From contig JAAETO010000055.1 of the NCBI GenBank assembly GCA_024228275.1, positions 1 through 64,000 on the forward strand: 64,000 nucleotides of DNA, read 5' to 3'. The notes under the pieces are model-generated. The model saw nothing but the letters and a program-made list of their open reading frames with translations, had not been told where the DNA came from and made no database searches. Source of the DNA: Arcobacter sp. GTDB lineage: Bacteria; Campylobacterota; Campylobacteria; Campylobacterales; Arcobacteraceae. Of this stretch, positions 50,138-60,654 are shown piece after piece; positions within the stretch are counted from its first letter, which is position 1; each line of letters begins with the position of its first letter. The position numbers were made by a program, and so were the translations under genes.

Positions 50138-51377
50138 TATTATAAATACTATCTTTTAATGCATCATCAGAACTTGTATTAACATCATATCCTAACTCTT
50201 TAAATCTCTCAACTAAAGGTGGATGAGAGTAATAAAAAAAGATATATATAGGATGAGAAAGTGGAAATGATTTATTTTCATTAGCTAGTTTAAGTAAAGC
50301 ATTAATTAAATCTTTTTTACTTTGTAAATTTGAGCCAAATTCATCTGCTGCATATTCATTATGTCTTGAGATAAATGAAATTAGAGGCATTAAGAAAAAT
50401 GATAATATTGGAGAAAATATTAAGAAAAAAGTTATAATTGCATATGCTTCATTATTTAAACTTAAACCTAAAAATATTTCATCACTTAAATTTCCAAAAA
50501 TTGCAAAAAATACAAACATTACAACACCCATTATTCCAATATTCTTAATAATATCACCATTTTTAAAATGACCTAATTCATGTCCTAGAACTGCAAGAAG
50601 TTCATTATGAGTTAATTTTTCTATTAAAGTATCAAAAAGAACAACTCTTTTAGTACTTCCTAAACCTCCAAAATATGCATTTAATCTATTATCTCTTTTA
50701 CTAGCGTCTACTGAGAATACACCAGAACTTTTAAAACCAACTTGATCTAAAAGATTTTCAATTTTTTCCTCTAGTTCTTTATCTTTTAAAGAATCAAATT
50801 TATCGTACATTTTATCTCTAATAACTGGATATAACATATTTATTAAAATTATTACGGCAAAAATAAAAACGAATCCCCAAATCCACCACGATTCAAAAGC
50901 GTTTATTATCCAAGATATAGCTGCAATTACAATTGAACCAAAAAACAAAAACAAAAAACTAGTTTTAATGGTATCTTTTACATATAAAGATATCGTCATA
51001 TTTGAAAAGCCATATTTTTTATCTAATTTAAACGTTGAATATAATTCAAATGGTAGACCTAGTATCCAATTTATAATAATAAATAAATTAACAAAAACTA
51101 CTGCTTTTAATAAAACTGTATCAATTTGAACTAATGAATCTAAATAAGAAAGACCAAAATTAATCCAAAATAAAAAAATTAAAAAACTATAAAAAGAAGA
51201 AATTATTGCAATCTTTTCTTTCTCAATTGCATAATTAGCAGCTTCTTTGTATTTGTCTTTTTCTAAAATAATAGGTTTTAAATTTTTTGCTTTTTGAACA
51301 AAACCTATTTGCATAAAAGATGTATATATAGTAAATAGGAAGTACAAACAATACCCTATAACAAAAATTTCTAACAC
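50124..51377 (-). CDS. M48 family metallopeptidase (Ste24-like)
   Basis: Multi-TM; LLAVLGHELGHFKNGD. Confidence 0.9.
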   Translation of the reverse strand: MLEIFVIGYCLYFLFTIYTSFMQIGFVQKAKNLKPIILEKDKYKEAANYAIEKEKIAIISSFYSFLIFLFWINFGLSYLDSLVQIDTVLLKAVVFVNLFIIINWILGLPFELYSTFKLDKKYGFSNMTISLYVKDTIKTSFLFLFFGSIVIAAISWIINAFESWWIWGFVFIFAVIILINMLYPVIRDKMYDKFDSLKDKELEEKIENLLDQVGFKSSGVFSVDASKRDNRLNAYFGGLGSTKRVVLFDTLIEKLTHNELLAVLGHELGHFKNGDIIKNIGIMGVVMFVFFAIFGNLSDEIFLGLSLNNEAYAIITFFLIFSPILSFFLMPLISFISRHNEYAADEFGSNLQSKKDLINALLKLANENKSFPLSHPIYIFFYYSHPPLVERFKELGYDVNTSSDDALKDSIYNNANI

Positions 51378-51453
51378 TTTTTTTCCTTTTTAATTATATT
51401 ATATAAAAAGATATTTTATCGTTTTAGAACTTGTTGTTTATTGAATATTTAAA

Positions 51454-52452
51454 TTAGTCGTTAGATTTAGCTAGAATTACTTTATTCCTTCCATTTTTTT
51501 TAGCTTCATATAAAGCTAAGTCAGCTCTATGCAAGATACTTTTTAAATCTGGGTCATCTGATCTTAAAAGAGCTACCCCAATACTTATAGTAAATTTAAT
51601 TTTTTCATTTTTTGGAGAATTATATTCTGCTTCTTCTATTTCTTTTCTTAAGTTTTCAGCTGCTTGTAGTGCTCCTCTTTTAGAGGTATTAGGTAAAACT
51701 GCCGCAAATTCTTCTCCTCCAAGTCTTCCAAATATATCTGACTTTCTTAATGATTTTTCAGATCTTTTAGCCATTATTCTTATTATCTCATCACCAATGG
51801 AATGACCATGAATATCATTTATTAATTTAAATTTATCTATATCTATCATTAGAACTGCAAGGCTTTTATTTTCTCTTCTAGTGTACGTAATCATAGGTGA
51901 ACAAGACTCGTAAAAGCTTCTTCTATTTCTAACACCTGATAATGCATCAGTTGTAGCTAATATTTCAAGTTTAATATTAATTTCATTTAACTCTTTTGTA
52001 CGTTTTTCAACTGCACCTTCCAATACTTTTTGGTAATCTTTAAGTCTTCTTTCTAATGAATTTAATTTTATAGCCTCTAATATAATTAATTCAAAATCAA
52101 CTTTATCTAATCTTCTTGGCATTATATAATAAACTGCAGATTCATTTATTATTTTAGATAAAGATTCAACAGATACAATATCATTAAATATTATATTTTT
52201 AGTATTGGGAGAACTTTTATAAAGCTCAATTATAAAGTTTTCTATATTCATTTTTGACTTGTTATTACCAGTTATAGTTATTAATATTTCATTACCAGTT
52301 ATAATATGATTATAACATCCAATAAGTGCTTGTTCAGCATTTATATAACTTTCAACAATATAATCATAAGCTACGATTCTAGATATTTTATTATATAACT
52401 CATCAAGAATTTCAACATCATTTTCAATACAAGCAATTACATATTTACTCAT
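51454..52452 (-). CDS. Diguanylate cyclase with N-terminal receiver-like domain
   Basis: FGRLGGEEFAAVLP; N-terminal 130 aa REC-like. Confidence 0.85.
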   Translation of the reverse strand: MSKYVIACIENDVEILDELYNKISRIVAYDYIVESYINAEQALIGCYNHIITGNEILITITGNNKSKMNIENFIIELYKSSPNTKNIIFNDIVSVESLSKIINESAVYYIMPRRLDKVDFELIILEAIKLNSLERRLKDYQKVLEGAVEKRTKELNEINIKLEILATTDALSGVRNRRSFYESCSPMITYTRRENKSLAVLMIDIDKFKLINDIHGHSIGDEIIRIMAKRSEKSLRKSDIFGRLGGEEFAAVLPNTSKRGALQAAENLRKEIEEAEYNSPKNEKIKFTISIGVALLRSDDPDLKSILHRADLALYEAKKNGRNKVILAKSND

Positions 52453-52642
52453 TAGCTATCCCCTAAATTAACCTAAGACATAATATCTTAAAAAAAATTC
52501 AATGAAAATTAAAAGAATAACAAAAAATTACATTATTTTATATCTATAATAAATTATAATATTATTATATTGTAATAAAATATTAATTAATTTTTTTCTT
52601 TGTTAAAAGTATTTAGAATTTGTTATATAATAATATATAATT

Positions 52643-53014
52643 TTATTTATAAAATTTAAAAATTTCTAAAATGTTATTAGGAATTTTTGATGGTTTAAAA
52701 TTTTTTAGATAAGCTAACTTTATTTTAGCAGTAAAAAGTAATTCATCTTTTCTAAATATTTCATGATAAATACATAAAGAAGCACTCTTTTGAGATATTA
52801 CTTTTGTATTAATGTCTAGTAAATCAGAAAATTTAGCAGATTTAATATAATCAGCTTCAACTTTTTTTACAACAAAAAATTCATTTTCTTTATGTGGAGA
52901 TAATCCTAAATCAAAAAAAATATCACTTCTAGCTCTTTCACAAAATTTTAAATAGTTTGCATAGTAAACTACTCCACCTATATCTGTATCCTCGTAATAG
53001 ACTCTTATTTTCAC
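52643..53014 (-). CDS. ybgC: YbgC-type acyl-CoA thioesterase
   Basis: RVYYEDTDIGGVVYYANYLKFCERAR. Confidence 0.92.
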   Translation of the reverse strand: MKIRVYYEDTDIGGVVYYANYLKFCERARSDIFFDLGLSPHKENEFFVVKKVEADYIKSAKFSDLLDINTKVISQKSASLCIYHEIFRKDELLFTAKIKLAYLKNFKPSKIPNNILEIFKFYK

Positions 53015-53054
53015 TATGTATCCCCTATTTTATGGACCTGAAAACTAATTAAAA

Positions 53055-53375
53055 CTAGATAATGCCCGAAATCGTGCCAATTTTATCTATATTATTAAAT
53101 CTTGTTTCATCATCTTATTTTATATATTTTGCGTTGTATTGTAATGTAACTGATAAGTCTTTATGTCCTAACATTTTAGATACCCAAAGAATATCAATGC
53201 CATTATTAATATTAGAAATCATTTGACTTGCAAAAGTATGTTTAAGATTATATAAACTTCTTTCTTTAATATTTATTTTTTCTAATAATTCTTTAAATCT
53301 TAAGTTTATAATATAGTGAGAATAAAAAGGTTTTTTAAAATGAGATATAAAAAGATTACTATCATTACAAGTTTC
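53055..53375 (-). pseudogene. Tyrosine-type phage integrase remnant (C-terminal)
   Basis: Minus strand: CNDSNLFISHFKKPFYSHYIINLRFKELLEKINIKERSLYNLKHTFASQMISNINNGIDILWVSKMLGHKDLSVTLQYNAKYIK*DDETRFNNIDKIGTISGII*. Confidence 0.85.
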
Positions 53376-53817
53376 TTTTTATAACTCTTTTTATATATTG
53401 AAGTATATCAAGATATCTTACACTTGATAGTGTTTTTAACTGCAACAAAATTATTATGACTTAGATTTTTAGGACATATTTAAAAGATACTAAAATTAAT
53501 TATAAATATGACAATAGTTGTAAACTTACTTATTACCTTAATTTAGTGTATTGTAGTGTTATTTCTATCATCTAAATATATTTATTTATTATATAAATAT
53601 TTTTATTTTTATTATATTTTTAAGTATAAACAATCAAACTGTTTTAAAATACATTTGTTTTTAAAAATTTAAAATACTATAGTGCATTAAAAATTAGTAT
53701 TATAATTATAAAAAATTTATTTTTTTATTAAAAAAAATCAATATTGTTAAGAATGAGACATTTCAGAGTCATTCTTTTTATATAATGCAAACTTTAAATA
53801 TACATAGGATATTAACA

Positions 53818-53961
53818 TGTTTGTAAATATTGATATTATTTTTGTATTGGAAGTTATTTTAATTATAATTATTTTAGTAATTGTCTTTGAAGTATCTTAT
53901 AATCTATATCAAAAATTTAAATTAATTAGAAAAAAGAAAAAATTTAAAAATAATAATTAAA
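53818..53961 (+). CDS. Small membrane protein (47 aa)
   Basis: MFVNIDIIFVLEVILIIIILVIVFEVSYNLYQKFKLIRKKKKFKNNN; one TM plus basic tail. Confidence 0.35.
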
Positions 53962-53984
53962 TTATATATAATATAATTTTTTTA

Positions 53985-54524
53985 AGTTACATTAATTTCA
54001 GAGACATTAGACTTAATGACATTACGAACATACCTATAATTATACCTAATATAGCATTATGCGCATTTCCGTAGACTCTAGCTGCTGGTAAAAGTTCATC
54101 AAATGATATATATATCATAATTCTAGCTACAATACAAAGATAATACCTAAGGATTTTTATTATCTGCTTTAAGTTCTTCTAATTATAGATTTGTTTTGGG
54201 TTCATGAGGATTTAAATCTTTTGGTATGATTTTGTCTATTATAGCACTAATGATTATTCCAATAAAAAAACAAATACTTGAGAAAATTTCACCAATTATA
54301 GGGCCATCATATAATAAAGTAAATGAATCATTTGATTTTTTAATTATTTCAACAAAAGAAACATATATCATAACACGAGCAGAAAAACCTAAACCTAAAG
54401 ATAATAATTTATCATTATTATCTTTAGAAAAAAAGCTATTAAAGCACCTATACTAGTAGATAGTCCTGCAAAAACAGTTAATATAAAAGCAAATAAATAA
54501 TTTTCAAAATTTAATGCTAACACC
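53985..54524 (-). pseudogene. ZIP family metal transporter (ZupT-like), degraded
   Basis: MVLALNFENYLFAFILTVFAGLSTSIGALIAFF then frameshift at a T7 tract, LGFSARVMIYVSFVEIIKKSN..., multiple stops in the C-terminal half. Confidence 0.75.
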
Positions 54525-54544
54525 ATTATTCCTTATATCTAATT

Positions 54545-54982
54545 TTATTGAAGCATATTTCCAATTACCCAAATTTCTTTTTCTAATTTTGCTGCTTGAT
54601 CATCTGCATATGCTTCTGTAACTTTATCATTATTTGTAGAAGCAATATTACTAATATTTTTAAATAGTTCTAATAGATACTTGTAATCTTCATTAATATT
54701 AATTATTACATCTCTTGATTTGAAAGACTCTTCTGTTTCTTCTTTGATTTTAGTTGCATCAGAAAGTTGTTTTATTGTTAAATGTGGTTTACCTCCCAAT
54801 TGTAAAACTCTTTCTGCTGCATCATCATAAAGTACAGACATATTATTATAGATTTCTTCAGTTTTAGAATGTATTGGGAAAAAATCCATTCCTTTTATAT
54901 TCCAGTGATAATTATGCATTTTTATATACAATGCATGAGCATCTGCTTGAACTTGTTTTAATTCTTTAATTATTTCATTCAT
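54545..54982 (-). CDS. dps: Dps family DNA-binding ferritin-like protein
   Basis: KMHNYHWNIKGMDFFPIHSKTEEIYNNMSVLYDDAAERVLQLGG. Confidence 0.9.
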   Translation of the reverse strand: MNEIIKELKQVQADAHALYIKMHNYHWNIKGMDFFPIHSKTEEIYNNMSVLYDDAAERVLQLGGKPHLTIKQLSDATKIKEETEESFKSRDVIININEDYKYLLELFKNISNIASTNNDKVTEAYADDQAAKLEKEIWVIGNMLQ

Positions 54983-55120
54983 TTTAAATCCTTTAATTTA
55001 TTTATGGATAATTTTTTTCCATAAATAAATTTTATCAATAACTAACTTTAATAAAAATGAATTTAATTTTTTAATAATTTATTTTATAATAAGAAAAGTT
55101 TAATAGATAAAATTTATTAT

Positions 55121-56140
55121 CTAGCCCATAGGATATAAAATATCTTTTTGTATCTTTTCTATCTTTTTTAATAATTCATCATCAATTTTAAAATCAAATG
55201 CAGCTAATGATTCATCAAGTTGAGATAGTTGCCTTGCACCTATTATTGTAGATGCTATAAAATCAAAATGTTTAGAATAAGAGATAGCTAAAGTAATAGG
55301 AGATATGTTATATTCTTTTGCTAATGCTAAATATTTATTTGTTGCTTCTAAAGTTTTATCATTTACAAACCTATAAGCCATCTCCTGAACCCTAGGATTT
55401 TTACTATTTAAATATAATGCAAATCTTGAATCTTCAGGATAAAAATTTCCGTTATATTTACCAGATAAAACTCCTCCTGCCATTGGAGAGTATGGTAATA
55501 AAGATATATCTTCTTTTTTACATACATTCGCTAATTCATCATGAAACCTAGGATTTAAAAGAGAAAAATTATTTTGAATAGATTCAAAACGAGATAGTTT
55601 ATTATATTTGGAAACTTCATTAGCTTTTGTAAGACCATAAGCTGAATCATTTGAAGTTCCAAGATATCTAACTTTCCCTTCACGTACTAGTTCATCAAAA
55701 GCTTTCATACTCTCTTCAATTGGAACTACAGTATCAGGCCAATGCATTTGATATAGATCTATATAATCAGTATTCAATCTTTTTAAACTTCCTTCTATTG
55801 CACGTTTAATATGAAAAGAATCTATTGCAGTTAATCCATGTCTAACAGGAGGAGCAAACCATCCAGAGGCAGCTCCTGCAACTTTACTTGCAAGAATAAT
55901 TGAATCTCTAGGTTTTGTTTTTAACCATTCTCCAACTATGATCTCAGTATTACCAGATAAATTAGTTTTTGGAGGGACAGGATAAAGTTCGGCAGTATCA
56001 AAAAAATTAATACCTCTATCATAAGCCTTATCCATAATTTTAAATGCTTCTTCTTTTGAAGTAGTAGTACCAAAAGTCATAGTACCCATACATATAGAAG
56101 TAACTTTTAATCCACTTTTACCTATATAATTGTATTCCAT
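55121..56140 (-). CDS. Aldo/keto reductase
   Basis: GTMTFGTTTSKEEAFKIMDKAYDRGINFFDTAELY, YQMHWPD. Confidence 0.92.
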   Translation of the reverse strand: MEYNYIGKSGLKVTSICMGTMTFGTTTSKEEAFKIMDKAYDRGINFFDTAELYPVPPKTNLSGNTEIIVGEWLKTKPRDSIILASKVAGAASGWFAPPVRHGLTAIDSFHIKRAIEGSLKRLNTDYIDLYQMHWPDTVVPIEESMKAFDELVREGKVRYLGTSNDSAYGLTKANEVSKYNKLSRFESIQNNFSLLNPRFHDELANVCKKEDISLLPYSPMAGGVLSGKYNGNFYPEDSRFALYLNSKNPRVQEMAYRFVNDKTLEATNKYLALAKEYNISPITLAISYSKHFDFIASTIIGARQLSQLDESLAAFDFKIDDELLKKIEKIQKDILYPMG

Positions 56141-56275
56141 TTTAAATCCTTAAAAAATAAAATTATATCAATTTATTATTAAGCTAAAATATGTTTTTAT
56201 TTTATTTACTTATTTAAATTGTTTTTTTATTTTTTCAGATAAAATTCTTATACTTATAAATATTTAAGGGGAGAG

Positions 56276-56479
56276 ATGTCTAAAAAATCAATTATTGATT
56301 TAAAATCAAAAAACATAAGATATGAAGAAAAGAATAAAACAATAAAATTATTAACATTTAATAAGTCTAAACTAACTATTGAAATAGCTATATACGAGAA
56401 AGAAAACTTTATAGAAAATAGAACTATTGTATTTGCTCATTTACCCAAAAGTATAAAATCTTTATTAAAACCAATATAA
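56276..56479 (+). CDS. Small hypothetical protein
   Basis: 67-aa ORF with GGGGAGAG ribosome-binding-like sequence upstream and stem-loop downstream. Confidence 0.55.
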   Translation: MSKKSIIDLKSKNIRYEEKNKTIKLLTFNKSKLTIEIAIYEKENFIENRTIVFAHLPKSIKSLLKPI

Positions 56480-56487
56480 TTTAGTGC

Positions 56488-56509
56488 ATCAAGCATTATA
56501 ATGCTTGAT
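56488..56509. terminator. Palindromic stem-loop between convergent genes
   Basis: ATCAAGCATTATAATGCTTGAT. Confidence 0.55.
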
Positions 56510-56536
56510 ACATATATAGTTTAAATGATTTTTAGA

Positions 56537-58180
56537 TTATTTTCGCCATGAATTAATTTTATTAAGTAATCCAATACTTGAAGAATCAATATTTTTATTA
56601 TCTTTTTTAGTATTATCTTGAACATATGATAACATCTCAGTTGCTAATTCTTTACCTAATTCAACTCCCCATTGATCAAATGAATCAACACCCCATATAG
56701 TACCTTCTACAAAAACTCTATGTTCGTATAAAGCAATTATTTTACCAAGTGTTTTTGGATTAAGTTCTTTATATAAAAGTGTTGAAGAAGGTCTATTTCC
56801 ATGAAATTGTCTATGTGGAGCTAATCTAATTGATTCTTCATGACTAACACCTCTTTTTTCAAGAACTCTAATAACTTCTGAAATACCACGTCCTGACATT
56901 AAAGCTTGACTTTGAGCTAAACAGTTTGCCATTAATAAATCATTATGCTCATTCATATTTGTATCAGTTTTATTTACACCTAACATAAATTCACATGGTA
57001 CTATTTGAGACCCTTGATGTAGAAGTTGAAAAAATGAGTGCTGAGAGTTAGTTCCAGCTTCTCCCCAAACAATTGCACCTGTCTTTTCATATAAAGCATC
57101 ACCACTTGAAGAAATACTTTTTCCATTACTTTCCATATCAAGTTGTTGAATATATGAAGGGAAAGAGCTTAATCTTTGATCATAAGGAAGTATTGCTCTA
57201 GTTGGGTATTCACATATATTTATATGCCAAATTCCAATAAGTGCTAAAATTACAGGTATATTATCTTCTAACGGCGCATTTTTAAAGTGTTGATCCATCT
57301 CATATGCACCATCTAAAAAGTCAGCAAAGTTTTCAGTTCCAATTGCAATCATAACACCTAATCCAATTGAACTCCAAATCGAGTATCTACCACCAACCCA
57401 ATCCCAATATCCAAATACACGATCTTCACTAATTCCAAAATCTTTAGTTTTTTCTAAAGCTGTTGATATTGCAACAAAGTGCTGACTTGCATTCTCTTCT
57501 CCAAGTGCTTTTTTCATCCATTTTTGTGCTGTATTAGCATTTGTCATTGTCTCAATTGTGGTAAATGTTTTTGAAGCAATCAATACTAATGTTTTTTCTG
57601 GATCTAAGTTTTTTAATACATCAGTAATATGTGAAGAGTCAATATTAGATACAAAATGGATTTTTGGACCATCGTGAAATGCTGTTAATGCTTGTGTAAC
57701 CATAACTGGACCTAAATGAGAACCACCTATTCCAATATTTACAATATCTGTAAATTTTTGATTAGATGAAGATAATATTTCTCCATTTCTAATACCATTT
57801 GCAAATTTTTGCATTTTGTTTAAACCTTCTTGAACATCATGCATAATATCTTTGTTATCAACAAAAATAGGTTTATTAGGTTTATTTCTTAAAGCAATAT
57901 GTAAAACTGCTCTATTTTCAGTGATATTAATTTTATCACCTTTATACATAGAATCTCTTTTTTCTTCAAGTTTACAAACTTTTGCTAGCTGCATTAAGCT
58001 ATCCAAAACATCTTGATTAATATGTACTTTTGAATAATCAAGAAGCATATCATCAATTGAAGTTGAAAACTCATCAAATCTTTTAGGATTTAATGTAAAT
58101 AAGTCATTAATAGAAATATTTTTTAGTTGACTTCGTATTTGTTTTAATCTTGTAAAAAGATAATCTCTTTTTTCATGCAT
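56537..58180 (-). CDS. pgi: Glucose-6-phosphate isomerase
   Basis: VNIGIGGSHLGPVMV, SKTFTTIETM, QLDMESNGKS. Confidence 0.95.
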   Translation of the reverse strand: MHEKRDYLFTRLKQIRSQLKNISINDLFTLNPKRFDEFSTSIDDMLLDYSKVHINQDVLDSLMQLAKVCKLEEKRDSMYKGDKINITENRAVLHIALRNKPNKPIFVDNKDIMHDVQEGLNKMQKFANGIRNGEILSSSNQKFTDIVNIGIGGSHLGPVMVTQALTAFHDGPKIHFVSNIDSSHITDVLKNLDPEKTLVLIASKTFTTIETMTNANTAQKWMKKALGEENASQHFVAISTALEKTKDFGISEDRVFGYWDWVGGRYSIWSSIGLGVMIAIGTENFADFLDGAYEMDQHFKNAPLEDNIPVILALIGIWHINICEYPTRAILPYDQRLSSFPSYIQQLDMESNGKSISSSGDALYEKTGAIVWGEAGTNSQHSFFQLLHQGSQIVPCEFMLGVNKTDTNMNEHNDLLMANCLAQSQALMSGRGISEVIRVLEKRGVSHEESIRLAPHRQFHGNRPSSTLLYKELNPKTLGKIIALYEHRVFVEGTIWGVDSFDQWGVELGKELATEMLSYVQDNTKKDNKNIDSSSIGLLNKINSWRK

Positions 58181-58181
58181 A

Positions 58182-58823
58182 TTAAACCCTTCTATTATTT
58201 ATTTTTTCAATTGAAGCTCTTGTAATATTAGTAATTTCTTCAAACTTTCTATCTTTAATTAAGTTTTTAGGAACTAACCAAGATCCTCCAACACATAATA
58301 CATTTGATAAATCTAAAAAATCATTCATATTATTAATACTAACTCCACCTGTAGGACAAAAGTTCATTTTTTGAAATGGTCCTTTAAAAGCCTTTAAAAT
58401 ATCTATTCCACCAACTAAAGATGCTGGAAAAAGTTTACAACAAGTTATATTATTATTTTGTGCTAGCATAACTTCAGAAGCATTAGATACCCCTGGAATA
58501 AGTACAATATCATTATCTTTTGCACTTTTAATTAATTCTTCATTAATTCCTGGAGAAAATACAAATTGAGCTCCATGTTTAACAGAGTTTTCTAAATCGT
58601 CTTTATTACAAACTGTACCTGCTCCAACATTCATAGAAGGCATCTCTTCTGATATAAGTTTTATAGCTTTTAATCCAGTTTCAGTTCTTAAAGTAATTTC
58701 CATTATATTAATTCCACCATCTTGCAAAGCTTTTGCTAAGGGTAATGCATCTTCTATATTATCTAAAGCAATAACAGGAACTATAGGAGATATTTCCAAA
58801 ACTTGTTTTCCATTCAATTTCAT
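58182..58823 (-). CDS. eda: 2-keto-3-deoxy-6-phosphogluconate aldolase (start refined to ATG just after the edd stop)
   Basis: MEITLRTETGLKAI, GAGTVCNKDDL, KLFPASLVGG, FCPTGGV. Confidence 0.92.
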   Translation of the reverse strand: MKLNGKQVLEISPIVPVIALDNIEDALPLAKALQDGGINIMEITLRTETGLKAIKLISEEMPSMNVGAGTVCNKDDLENSVKHGAQFVFSPGINEELIKSAKDNDIVLIPGVSNASEVMLAQNNNITCCKLFPASLVGGIDILKAFKGPFQKMNFCPTGGVSINNMNDFLDLSNVLCVGGSWLVPKNLIKDRKFEEITNITRASIEKINNRRV

Positions 58824-58824
58824 A

Positions 58825-60654
58825 CTAATGCCTTTCTTCGCCAGGAATATCAAAAATTGTTGCACCTTCTTCAGCACTACTTACGTTTTTTCTAACATTT
58901 GAGAATAAGTTTCGTCCATAATTATAATAGTTTGAACTTAAATCAGTTTTTTTAGAAAAACGCTTTATCTTTTCACTAGCATCTAATTCAAGAGATAGTT
59001 TTTTATTTCTAACATCTAAACAAATAATATCACCATCTTCAATTATAGAAATAGCACCTTTTTGGATTCCTTCATCTACTAGATGAATTGCAGATGGTAC
59101 TTTACCTGAAGCACCTGACATCCTACCATCAGTTACAATTGCAACATTAAAACCTTTATCTTGTAAAACTCCAAGTGATGGTAATAATCCATGTAACTCA
59201 GGCATTCCATTTGCTTTTGGACCTTGAAACTTAACAACTGCCACAAAATCTTTTTCTAGTTCACCTCTACTAAAAGCATCTTTTAGTTCTTCTTGTGTTG
59301 AAAAAACAACAGCAGGTGCTTTTACAAAAAGATGTTCTTCTTTTAAAGCAGAAGTTTTAATTATACTTCTGCCAATATTTCCTTCAAGTAAAGTTATACC
59401 ACCCTCTTTAGAAAATGGAGCATCTACAGATGAAATTATATTTATATCTCGTGAAACTGTAGCACCGTTATTAAATACTAAATTATTATCTTTTAAAGTA
59501 GGTTCAACTATATAATTCTTTAAACCAAAGCCAACTACTGTATTTACATCTTCATGCACTAATCCAGAATTAATTAATTCGTGAATAACTACACTCATAC
59601 CACCTGCGTCTCTAAAATGATTAACATCTGCACTTCCATTTGGATATAACTTACATAATAGAGGTGTTACTTTTGAAATCATGTCAAAATCATTCCAATT
59701 TAATATAATACCAGCAGCTCTTGCCATTGCAATTAAATGAATTGTATGATTTGTTGAACCACCTGTAGCCATTAACCCAACGATTGCATTTACAAAACTC
59801 TTTTCATTTATAATATTAGCAATTGGAGTGAAATTATTTTTATATTTAGTTAAATCTAATAGTTTTCTTGAAGCTTCTTGCGTTAACTCATCTCTTAATT
59901 GTGTATTTGCATTTACAAAAGAAGAGTTAGGCAGTTGTAATCCCATCATTTCTAAAAGCATTTGATTTGAATTTGCAGTTCCGTAAAATGTACAGGTTCC
60001 ACTACTATGGTAAGATTCAGATTCGACTCTAAGAAGTTCATCTTTCCCTACTTTACCCTGAGCAAATTCTTGTCTTACTTCTGCTTTTTTCTTATTTGAA
60101 ATTCCAGAAGGCATTGGACCTGCTGGTACAAATATTGCTGGTAAATGTCCAAAAGACAAGGCACCAATTAGTAAACCTGGTACTATTTTGTCACAAACAC
60201 CAAGATACATAGCTCCATCATATACGTTATGAGACAATCCAATAGCCGTACCCATAGCAATATTATCTCTTGAGAATAGACTTAATTCCATTCCTTCAAA
60301 ACCTTGAGTTACTCCGTCACACATTGCAGGAACACCACCAGCAACTTGAGCTGTTGATCCTTCTTGTAATAATGTTCTTTTTATAAGTGAAGGATAAATG
60401 CTAAATGGCTCATGAGCAGATAACATATCATTATAAGAAGTAATAATTCCAATATTGGGAGAAATCATATTAGTCATATGTTTTTTCTCTTCATCATTCA
60501 TAGGTGCAATTGTATGAGCTAAATTACTACAGCCTACTTTTGACCTATTTATATCTTTATTACTTAACTCTTTTACTCTATTTAAATAAACTTCTCTACT
60601 TTTTTTAGATCTATTTATTATATTATTTGTTACTTCAAGTATTGTTTCATTCAT
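58825..60654 (-). CDS. edd: Phosphogluconate dehydratase
   Basis: ITSYNDMLSAHEPFSIYP, GTCTFYGTANSNQMLLE, TDGRMSGASGKVPSAIH. Confidence 0.95.
   Translation of the reverse strand: MNETILEVTNNIINRSKKSREVYLNRVKELSNKDINRSKVGCSNLAHTIAPMNDEEKKHMTNMISPNIGIITSYNDMLSAHEPFSIYPSLIKRTLLQEGSTAQVAGGVPAMCDGVTQGFEGMELSLFSRDNIAMGTAIGLSHNVYDGAMYLGVCDKIVPGLLIGALSFGHLPAIFVPAGPMPSGISNKKKAEVRQEFAQGKVGKDELLRVESESYHSSGTCTFYGTANSNQMLLEMMGLQLPNSSFVNANTQLRDELTQEASRKLLDLTKYKNNFTPIANIINEKSFVNAIVGLMATGGSTNHTIHLIAMARAAGIILNWNDFDMISKVTPLLCKLYPNGSADVNHFRDAGGMSVVIHELINSGLVHEDVNTVVGFGLKNYIVEPTLKDNNLVFNNGATVSRDINIISSVDAPFSKEGGITLLEGNIGRSIIKTSALKEEHLFVKAPAVVFSTQEELKDAFSRGELEKDFVAVVKFQGPKANGMPELHGLLPSLGVLQDKGFNVAIVTDGRMSGASGKVPSAIHLVDEGIQKGAISIIEDGDIICLDVRNKKLSLELDASEKIKRFSKKTDLSSNYYNYGRNLFSNVRKNVSSAEEGATIFDIPGEERH

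Noticed and set aside
54226-54456. 76-aa plus-strand ORF over the ZIP pseudogene
   Set aside because: Antisense to the recognisable ZupT-like reading frame
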